Below, in pieces: positions 1 to 4,893 of a stretch of 6,136 bases of DNA (its first letter is position 1; every line of letters starts with the position of its first letter). The position numbers and the translations under genes are program-made. This DNA comes from Candidatus Fermentibacterota bacterium (GTDB lineage: Bacteria > Fermentibacterota > Fermentibacteria > Fermentibacterales > JCC-6), in the NCBI GenBank assembly GCA_030607835.1, contig JAUWJE010000125.1, forward strand, positions 1 to 6,136. Reading direction: 5' to 3'. The notes beneath the pieces were generated by a model. It was not told where the DNA came from. It made no database searches and saw only the letters and a list, made by a program, of their open reading frames with translations.

Positions 1-569
1 GCAATTCTTTTCTGATCATCTTTCGATGCCCCGGCAGGCCTTATTCCCGGTGTTACTATCAGAAATTCGGACCCGGTGGCTTCTCGAACAGCAGCAGCCT
101 CTGCCGGAGAACAGACAACACCTGCCAGACCAGCATCTTTCGCAGAGACAGCCATTTTCGTAACCAGCTCCATCGGAGAGTCGTTAAAACCTAGAAAAGA
201 AAGATCGTCACCGGACAGACTCGTTAGTACAGTTACTGCCAGAATTTTCGTATCCCCCTCAACTGCCTCAGCTGCAGCCTTCATCATCGCAGCTCCCCCG
301 GAGGCATGGATATTGATAAGTTCAGGTTTCAATCCGCATGCTGATCTGACGGCTCCAGCTACAGTAAAGGGAATGTCATGGAATTTCAGATCCAGAAACA
401 GCGGGAATCCGGCTTCAGAGATCTGCCGCACAAGTGAGGGGCCTTCTCTGACAAACAGCTCAAGCCCGACTTTCATGCCCACTTGAAGCCCTTTCAGCTT
501 CTCAAAGAATACCTTCCTGTTCTCCATCTCCCTGCTGGTTATAGCAACGTACAGCCTTGTTTTGCACAT
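1..569 (-). CDS. pyrF: Orotidine-5'-phosphate decarboxylase PyrF (3' end beyond window)
   Basis: Decarboxylates orotidine 5'-phosphate to UMP, the last step of de novo pyrimidine synthesis in the cytoplasm. I translated 189 codons from the minus strand; the family is about 230-245 residues, so the C-terminal part of the barrel lies off the left edge. Diagnostic segments are KVGLELF (Lys33), the catalytic stretch DLKFHDIP (Asp60, Lys62, Asp65), NIHASGG near residue 87, AVTVLTS, GVVCSPAEA and the phosphate-loop motif VTPGIRP followed by DDQKRI. The sequence resembles the E. coli-type enzyme. The start is the ATG at 569, preceded by GGAGAG (579-584) with 9-nt spacing; the encoded MCKTRLYVAI gives the expected short lead into the first strand. 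Oddity: that strand reads YVAIT where the family has VALD, so the substrate-ribose-binding Asp is Thr11. The gene is separated from pyrK-pyrD by two unrelated genes and may have its own promoter. Family assignment is secure; activity is less certain because of Thr11. Confidence 0.95.
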   Translation of the reverse strand, partial: MCKTRLYVAITSREMENRKVFFEKLKGLQVGMKVGLELFVREGPSLVRQISEAGFPLFLDLKFHDIPFTVAGAVRSACGLKPELINIHASGGAAMMKAAAEAVEGDTKILAVTVLTSLSGDDLSFLGFNDSPMELVTKMAVSAKDAGLAGVVCSPAEAAAVREATGSEFLIVTPGIRPAGASKDDQKRI

Positions 570-636
570 GTTCAACCGCTCTCCGCATGATAAATAGTGG
601 AACCAATCAACTGCCTTACCAGATCCGATATGCTTT

Positions 637-665
637 AACCTAGCAAAAGTAAGGAAGTTTGTTAA
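637..665 (-). promoter_or_regulatory. Candidate promoter for pyrF
   Basis: On the minus strand, TTAACA (660-665) resembles a -35 box. It is followed after 17 nt by TAGGTT (637-642), preceded by TGC as in an extended -10 element. The -10 match is poor (3 of 6). Transcription would begin about 60 nt before the pyrF ATG. This is inferred from spacing and consensus only. Confidence 0.3.
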
Positions 666-685
666 GAGCGTATCTGGGGTCGGAC

Positions 686-697
686 GTCACTTGTGAC
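686..697. repeat. 12-bp inverted repeat upstream of the pyrF promoter
   Basis: GTCAC-tt-GTGAC is a perfect inverted repeat with a 2-nt centre. It overlaps a tandem near-repeat of 9 bp (CACTTGTGA then CACTTGTAA, 688-705). It lies about 20 bp upstream of the candidate -35 box, a position compatible with an activator operator. It could also be chance, and it is too short and lacks the T-tract for a terminator of the upstream gene. Confidence 0.3.
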
Positions 698-789
698 ACT
701 TGTAAACGTGATATACATAAGTAACCGGATAAACATTCGATTCCATCAGATATCAAGCTCACAAGAACGGTGATAAAAGCTACCAGACT

Positions 790-2577
790 CTAATCGAGTT
801 TGACAATGCGTTGAATTATGTCCACAGAGCCTTGTAAGCAGATCCGTGCGATATAAATCCCTGCAGGGATATTCTGTCCATTCCATTGCAGCGTTCTGAC
901 TTCCCCGGGAGTACTCAATCGGGGAGATGCAACCAGCCTGCCAGCAAGATCAAATATCTCTATGATCACGTCTCCCATAGGCATACCTGAAATTACGAAT
1001 GTCATGCTCTCCGCGAATGGGTTCGGGTATGCTGAAAGTACTGGAGTGGAATACTCCTCGAACTCAGGATTCTCTATCCCGACAGATCCTTGAATATGAA
1101 TATCATCAACATACATGCCCTCTCGTGTGCCGGTGTCATCACTGCCGAAGACGAAGCGTATCTGTCCGGGGCCTGCAAGCGTATCGGGTATTATGAGTGC
1201 CCATTCCGACCACTCGTATTGCCCTGAGAAGACACCGGTACCCTCTGTAAAAGGTCCGGTAGAGGATGGAATGATCTGATATGGGTAACCACCTGTAGGT
1301 ACGAGGTCTATCCAGGTTCCGCACCGACCATACTGCAGCAGACCGCCATCGATAGCTGGAATCCCTGTTGCATCATCTAAGGGGATTTGGGCATCGATCC
1401 AGATCCAGAAAGAAACTTCACCTCCGATAGGGATATTCAACAACGGTGAGATGAGCGCAGAGAAGAGATGATTGTCATAGTCTCCTGAACCGGAATCGCC
1501 ACATTTGAAGCTTTGTGCTCCGCCAGTGGTATGATTTCTAGTGGATGAAATGTGCCAGTTGTCCAGCCATCCGGATTCTACTGCATTCCATGACCACTGT
1601 TCGATCCCGGATTCGACATCGCATTCGATTCCACAACCGACAGGAATACTGAATTCGACAGCATTTGAATATCCTCCATCTGCAAAGATAGTGAGCTGCA
1701 TTGCATAGGACTGGTCTTCAGGCGTTGAGGCAGGTGCAATGAGGCCATAACCACCTGTCCCCCAAGATGTACTACCAACTGGGATATTCCCGAATTCATC
1801 GAAATCGTCACTAACGATAATCTCAGGTGCGAGGCTCTGAAGAATGGCGAATACATTCGTCAGAGGAGCACTCTCCGGATTTAACAGTTGAAGATAGAGG
1901 GCAGTTTCCTCGCCAGATTCAAATGCCATATTTCCATTTCCGGATGCTGTATCATCAGTATACATCCATGAGATCATCGTGCTATCCTCCGGACCGGTGC
2001 CTGTGACGGAAATCCAGTCCCAGTGAGCACTGGGTTCATCCCCCATTAAAAGCCCGAACTGGCCGGTCTGAGGAGAAGGATCTGTTGCACTGAATATCCA
2101 GCTATCACCGGTTGACGGAACATCTATTTGGAACTGAAGTGAATTCCCTTCACAAATGAGGGTTAATTCATACCAGACATCACTTGGAAATGGAGCGTTG
2201 AGACTGTTATAGATAGTTGATAAGCCACCGTTTGAGACTCTTCTAATTCTGGCTACATTGTGATCAGGGGATACATATGCAATAATGCCATTATCCCCTG
2301 GATCCAATCTGGAAACCATTCCCAATACATGTACAGCCATTCCGCTTATTGTTATTGAGCAGTCCTCATACTGAATATAACCCGGAGGAACCAGGGCGGC
2401 AGGAGTATATGATGTACTGCCATGAACTTGTCCGGATGAGCAACTCCAATTTCCCGGCATACAACGTTGATCCCAATCGCTTATGTTTCCGTCGGAAAAA
2501 TCATCGTAGAAGCTAGTTCTCGAATTATCAGGAGAGATTTGAAACACAATCGCTAATAGTATTAATACAGATATCAT
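790..2577 (-). CDS. Secreted multidomain protein with T9SS type A (Por) sorting domain
   Basis: 595 residues. Residues 1-15 are a hydrophobic export signal, unusual in having no Lys or Arg before the core. Residues about 22-195 look like a concanavalin A/LamG-type jelly roll, opening with DDFSDGNISDW and carrying WYELTLICEG near 135. Residues about 200-312 look like an Ig-like/CARDB-type linker. Residues about 320-496 resemble the jelly roll found after M6 (immune inhibitor A-like) and other secreted proteases, with WSWNAVESGW, SFWIWIDAQ, IRFVFGSDD and MYVDDIHI. Residues about 513-595 are a classic Por sorting domain: YPNPF (517-521), IFDLAGRLV (541-549), NIPAGIYIARI (569-579) and terminal IVKLD. 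By family knowledge, this tail directs export through the type IX system and is removed or exchanged for surface anchoring. I see no catalytic domain, so carbohydrate or protein binding is only a guess. The ATG at 2577 has AAGGAG (2585-2590) at 7 nt. The gene ends in TAG, right after a normal family C-terminus. Confidence 0.88.
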   Translation of the reverse strand: MISVLILLAIVFQISPDNSRTSFYDDFSDGNISDWDQRCMPGNWSCSSGQVHGSTSYTPAALVPPGYIQYEDCSITISGMAVHVLGMVSRLDPGDNGIIAYVSPDHNVARIRRVSNGGLSTIYNSLNAPFPSDVWYELTLICEGNSLQFQIDVPSTGDSWIFSATDPSPQTGQFGLLMGDEPSAHWDWISVTGTGPEDSTMISWMYTDDTASGNGNMAFESGEETALYLQLLNPESAPLTNVFAILQSLAPEIIVSDDFDEFGNIPVGSTSWGTGGYGLIAPASTPEDQSYAMQLTIFADGGYSNAVEFSIPVGCGIECDVESGIEQWSWNAVESGWLDNWHISSTRNHTTGGAQSFKCGDSGSGDYDNHLFSALISPLLNIPIGGEVSFWIWIDAQIPLDDATGIPAIDGGLLQYGRCGTWIDLVPTGGYPYQIIPSSTGPFTEGTGVFSGQYEWSEWALIIPDTLAGPGQIRFVFGSDDTGTREGMYVDDIHIQGSVGIENPEFEEYSTPVLSAYPNPFAESMTFVISGMPMGDVIIEIFDLAGRLVASPRLSTPGEVRTLQWNGQNIPAGIYIARICLQGSVDIIQRIVKLD

Positions 2578-2597
2578 AATCTCACTCCTTCCAATTT

Positions 2598-2626
2598 AGT
2601 ATTGATGTAAAGGGAGCATAAGTCAA
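2598..2626 (-). promoter_or_regulatory. Candidate promoter for the T9SS-exported protein gene
   Basis: On the minus strand, TTGACT (2621-2626, 5 of 6 to the -35 consensus) is followed by 17 nt and AATACT (2598-2603, 4 of 6 to the -10). Initiation near 2591 would give a very short leader ending in the AAGGAG ribosome site. The AT-rich tract just upstream (2641-2672) could act as an UP-like element. A promoter is expected here because the preceding gene ends about 260 bp away. Consensus match only. Confidence 0.45.
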
Positions 2627-2646
2627 GATACCGCAATAGAGAATTT

Positions 2647-2658
2647 ATATTATAATAT
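2647..2658. repeat. Perfect 12-bp AT-only palindrome
   Basis: ATATTATAATAT reads the same on both strands and contains a TATAAT hexamer on the plus strand. It sits in the most AT-rich part of the window, between the T9SS-protein promoter and a short plus-strand frame. It may be part of a bidirectional promoter region or simply low-complexity sequence. Confidence 0.3.
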
Positions 2659-2716
2659 TGATAGTATAAAGAATACGCGAGGAGAATAATGTCCGAAGCA
2701 AGGAAGCCCGGAGATA

Positions 2717-2842
2717 GTGGATGAGGGATTATTCAAATGGTATTCGGGAGAATGTCGCTTCCTGCAAGATGCAATTTTTAATCCAACCTATGACAACTAC
2801 TGGGAGAACAGAATATCCGGAGTGAATATTCGCTTCAATTGA
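2717..2842 (+). CDS. Possible short ORF or gene remnant on the plus strand, unrecognised
   Basis: A 41-codon frame opening at GTG (2717) and closing at TGA (2840-2842). It is the only candidate gene on the plus strand. I do not recognise it. Its translation is rich in Trp, Tyr, Phe, Asn and Cys and looks protein-like: KWYSGECRF, then NPTYDNYWENRISG, ending GVNIRFN. GGAG lies only 3 nt before the GTG, which is poor spacing. A better initiation site is 28 nt upstream: ATG at 2689 with GAGGAG in front, but in another frame that stops after 11 codons (MSEARKPGDSG). One frameshift would join the two, so this could be a broken small gene or the decayed 3' end of a former gene. The tail overlaps the last bases of the rlpA-like gene by 8 nt, tail to tail. 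Chance is a real alternative. Confidence 0.2.
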   Translation: MDEGLFKWYSGECRFLQDAIFNPTYDNYWENRISGVNIRFN

Positions 2843-3239
2843 TAACATTAAGCAGAACGTTCGCAGTGCCCGCTTCGAGCATTCCCAGTTCTTCAGCAGC
2901 CCCTTTTGAAAGGTCAATTATTCTTCCACCAACATACGGACCTCTATCATTCACCCTGACTGTCACCTGTCTGTCATTATCCAGATTGGTTACACGAAGC
3001 ACTGTGTCGAAAGGCAGGGTGAGGTGAGCACATGTCATGGCATTCATATCGAATGTTTCACCATTAGCGGTCAGGTTTCCATGAAATCCAGGACCATAGT
3101 AGGAGGCAACGCCACGCTGCCGGAATCCTGCCACCGTCCCTGAAGCTGAAATACCCCCCGAACGGTAGACCGGAGTGGATATCAATCCACAGCCTGACAG
3201 AAGAAGAGAAATCAGGATAAGGGAAATTATCAGTTTCAG
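2835..3239 (-). CDS. rlpA: RlpA-like septal ring lytic transglycosylase lipoprotein (CTG start)
   Basis: 134-residue predicted lipoprotein with a double-psi beta-barrel. Residues 1-16 form a short signal peptide (MKLIISLILI, then SLLLSG) and LSGC is the lipobox, with Cys17 to be lipidated. Residues about 42-132 are the RlpA domain: GVASYYGPGFHG, LTANGETFD, AHLTLPFDTVLRVTN, VRVNDRGPYVGGRIIDLS and AAEELGM. His72 and Asp98 (in NDRGP) match the proposed catalytic pair of RlpA lytic transglycosylases, which cleave glycan strands lacking stem peptides. There is no SPOR domain, so it is a minimal form. The frame has a stop just upstream and no ATG, GTG or TTG before the lipobox, so the start must be CTG at 3239. 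GGAAGGTGAT lies ahead, with GGAAGG at 3249-3254 and 9-nt spacing. CTG overlaps the pyrD stop as CTGA. A TTG at 3185 would remove the whole signal peptide. Domain call secure; start strongly inferred. Confidence 0.9.
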   Translation of the reverse strand: MKLIISLILISLLLSGCGLISTPVYRSGGISASGTVAGFRQRGVASYYGPGFHGNLTANGETFDMNAMTCAHLTLPFDTVLRVTNLDNDRQVTVRVNDRGPYVGGRIIDLSKGAAEELGMLEAGTANVLLNVIN

Positions 3240-3248
3240 TCGGAATCA

Positions 3249-3254
3249 CCTTCC
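3249..3254 (-). promoter_or_regulatory. Ribosome binding site that decides the CTG start of the rlpA-like gene
   Basis: GGAAGG, continuing as GGAAGGTGAT, is closely similar to the anti-Shine-Dalgarno complement and ends 9 nt before the CTG at 3239. It lies inside the last codons of pyrD. It makes CTG the only initiation site with a good ribosome site, and the resulting MKLIIS start of a lipoprotein signal supports this. No comparable site precedes the TTG at 3185. Confidence 0.7.
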
Positions 3255-3793
3255 AGAAGCTGAATGATACCTTTCTTGAGTTCACCTGCCGCATTTGGTC
3301 TTCTCATGAGCCATGTTCCAATCTGAACCATTGCAGCTCCGGCTGCAAGCAGTTCAAGAATGTCCTCGGAACAACTGACACCACCAGACGCAAGAACCGG
3401 TATCCGAACCGCTTCGCTGGTTTTGAATACCCGTGCCACCGTCAATGGCAGCAGCGCGGGTGATGAATACCCGCCAACCTTCCTCTTCAGAAGGGCTTCT
3501 CCTGTCCGCCAGTCTATCTTCATGCCAAGAAATGTATTACAGACAGTAACGGAGTCTGCTCCTCCGGCTTCTGCAGCTATTGCTGATTCTGTAATGCTGC
3601 CCTCATTGGGAGTAAGTTTTACACTGAAAGGTCTGGAAGAAACACTTTTTACGAGGGATGAAATCCGCTCTACAGTCTCAGGTGAAGCTCCGAAGGCTAT
3701 ACCTCCAGCGGCAACGTTGGGACAGGATACATTTACTTCGTATCCGAATGGAACCTGGGACTGCTCGAGTATTTCAATAACTGCGGGGAATTC

Positions 3794-3796
3794 CTA
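3794..3796 (-). other. In-frame amber codon within pyrD
   Basis: TAG in the context GTT-TAG-GAA-TTC, with full pyrD homology in the same frame on both sides. A one-base change (GAG, CAG or AAG to TAG) explains it; no insertion or deletion is needed, because 4114 and 3236 are in phase. The T9SS-protein gene and pyrK also end in TAG at normal family C-termini, so TAG works as a stop in this genome. Confidence 0.95.
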
Positions 3797-4113
3797 AACT
3801 GTTTCACCGGCTACATTTACTATTAAAGGGCATGGAAGATCTGCTGCCTGTGGGAGCAGTGTCTCCAATACTTCATCAACACCGGGATTCGCGAGCCCTA
3901 TTGAATTGAGCATACCGAATCTTGTCTCGACTATTCTTGGAGGCTGGTTGCCTTCGCGTGGCTTCAGGGTTGTTGCCTTGGATATGACGGCGGCAGCTCC
4001 ATCACGATAACCCTGTTCCAACAGCTCAAGTCCAAACCCCGCAGTGCCGGACGCAAGAAGGATAGGTGAATCGAATTTTCTGTTCCAGAGAGTCCATGAA
4101 TACGCCTTATTCA

Positions 4114-4893
4114 CTAGTGAATCCCCTCCCATCGTTCCCAATCAATTGAATCAGCGGGAAATACAGGTCCATCGGTACAGCACTTGAGGTATCCTCCACC
4201 CGCTTTCGGGATTGAACAACCCTCACATGCTCCCCAGCCGCAGCCCATCCTGGCTTCCGATGATATCTGCGTACTGGAAATCAATTCAACGGGAATTTTC
4301 TGAATGACAGCTTTCATCATGGCAACTGGTCCGCATACGGCAATATTATTGACAGAGTCCCACGGAACGGATTCAATTAAATCCGTCACCATTCCTTTCC
4401 TGCCACTGGATCCATCCTCAGTAGCGCTCATAACAGGTACTCCCGGCACCAGCAGCAGTCTATCTTCTGAAGACGCTCCTAGCAGCAGAAGCCTGCAATC
4501 AACGAATGAAACAAGATCGGGAAATCCTGCAGCACCCAATCCACCGCCAACAAGAAGCCAGCCACCAGTATTCAGTTCGTAACCGGATCCAAGAGGTCCG
4601 AGTACTCTTACCGTTGAACCTGTTTCAACCTCTGAAAGCAGTACGGTTCCCCTACCTACAGTTTCAAAAACAATTTCAATTGAAGAACCGTGCGTTCTGC
4701 TGATTGTGAATGGTCTTCTGGTCACCGGAAATGGGCCTGGAGAAACCTCAACCTGAATGAACTGTCCGGGTTTTGATTGAGAGGAAAAATACTCTCCGGT
4801 TTCCAGACACATTCTGAAAACACCTGGAAGGAACTCCTCCTTTGATGTAACAACAACATCTCTGTCCACTTCGTTATTCTTCTTCCCCACCAT
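4114..4893 (-). CDS. pyrK: Dihydroorotate dehydrogenase electron transfer subunit PyrK
   Basis: 259 residues, the usual PyrK length. It carries FAD and a [2Fe-2S] cluster and moves electrons from the FMN of PyrD to NAD+. Residues about 10-105 are the ferredoxin-reductase-type FAD barrel with RRPFTIS (59-65). Residues about 110-210 are the NAD-binding half with VGGGLG (115-120) and CGPVAMMKAV (187-196). Residues about 215-246 hold the iron-sulfur cysteines, in MGCGWGACEGC (Cys218, Cys223, Cys226) and then CCTDGPVF, where Cys239 aligns best with the fourth ligand and Cys238 is an extra. The NAD-site stretch reads GLGAAGF where relatives usually have a GVAPL-like sequence, a mild divergence. The ATG at 4893 has GGAGGT (4901-4906) at 7 nt and overlaps the upstream TPR gene by 20 nt. 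The stop TAG overlaps the pyrD GTG by one base, as expected for two subunits made in equal amounts. Confidence 0.95.
   Translation of the reverse strand: MVGKKNNEVDRDVVVTSKEEFLPGVFRMCLETGEYFSSQSKPGQFIQVEVSPGPFPVTRRPFTISRTHGSSIEIVFETVGRGTVLLSEVETGSTVRVLGPLGSGYELNTGGWLLVGGGLGAAGFPDLVSFVDCRLLLLGASSEDRLLLVPGVPVMSATEDGSSGRKGMVTDLIESVPWDSVNNIAVCGPVAMMKAVIQKIPVELISSTQISSEARMGCGWGACEGCSIPKAGGGYLKCCTDGPVFPADSIDWERWEGIH
4123..4130 (-). promoter_or_regulatory. Ribosome binding site that decides the GTG start of pyrD
   Basis: GGGAGGGG lies 8 nt before the GTG at 4114, inside the end of pyrK. It favours GTG over the in-frame ATGs at 4141 and 4132; the latter sits immediately against this purine run. The shorter product starts about 20 residues before ASGTAGFG, as is usual for class 1B PyrD. 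Confidence 0.65.

Larger units (their letters stand above)
3236..4114 (-). pseudogene. pyrD: Dihydroorotate dehydrogenase catalytic subunit PyrD, interrupted by in-frame TAG
   Basis: Class 1B catalytic subunit: FMN-dependent oxidation of dihydroorotate to orotate, working with PyrK to pass electrons to NAD+. The reading frame is continuous from 4114 to 3236 (293 codons) except for TAG at codon 107 (3794-3796). Before it are SPILLASGTAGFG (16-28), ISKATTLKPREG and MLNSIGLANPG. After it are VNVSCPNV with the catalytic Cys131, VKLTPN (165-170), CNTFLGM (192-198), the FMN-phosphate segments ASGGV (242-246) and VQIGT (263-267), and a normal C-terminus. The TAG falls in AGETV-X-EF, where B. subtilis PyrD has Glu, so GAG to TAG is the simplest origin. 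I chose the GTG at 4114: GGGAGGGG (4123-4130) lies 8 nt upstream, and the start overlaps the pyrK stop as TAGTG. The ATG at 4141 would add nine non-conserved residues. It is broken if the base is real; sequencing error or readthrough are alternatives. Confidence 0.88.

Noticed and set aside
76..486. 136-codon open frame on the plus strand
   Set aside because: It lies entirely antisense to pyrF, and its low-complexity Ala/Ser/Thr/Pro translation is the usual shadow of a coding strand.
686..697. CRP- or FNR-type operator
   Set aside because: The half-sites and the 2-nt centre do not match TGTGA-N6-TCACA or TTGAT-N4-ATCAA, so only an unassigned inverted repeat is reported.
2811..2831. Hairpin GAATAT-9 nt-ATATTC as a terminator after the rlpA-like gene
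   Set aside because: The stem is only 6 bp, AT-rich and without a following T-tract; too weak to call a terminator.
3183..3185. TTG as the start of the rlpA-like gene
   Set aside because: It lies after the lipobox Cys, so it would remove the complete, textbook lipoprotein signal peptide seen upstream in the same frame.
3236..3523. Separate 95-aa gene starting at an internal Met of pyrD
   Set aside because: It is only the C-terminal third of PyrD. The same frame is open and homologous from 3523 back to the TAG at 3794, so it is one interrupted gene rather than an independent small protein.
3360..3797. 145-codon open frame on the plus strand
   Set aside because: It is antisense to pyrD, whose motifs are clear on the other strand. 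No ribosome site or recognisable domain.
4115..4141. ATG at 4141 or 4132 as the pyrD start
   Set aside because: The extra residues (MGTMGGDSL) are not typical of PyrD. GGGAGGGG is ideally placed for the GTG at 4114, which also gives the usual stop/start overlap with pyrK.
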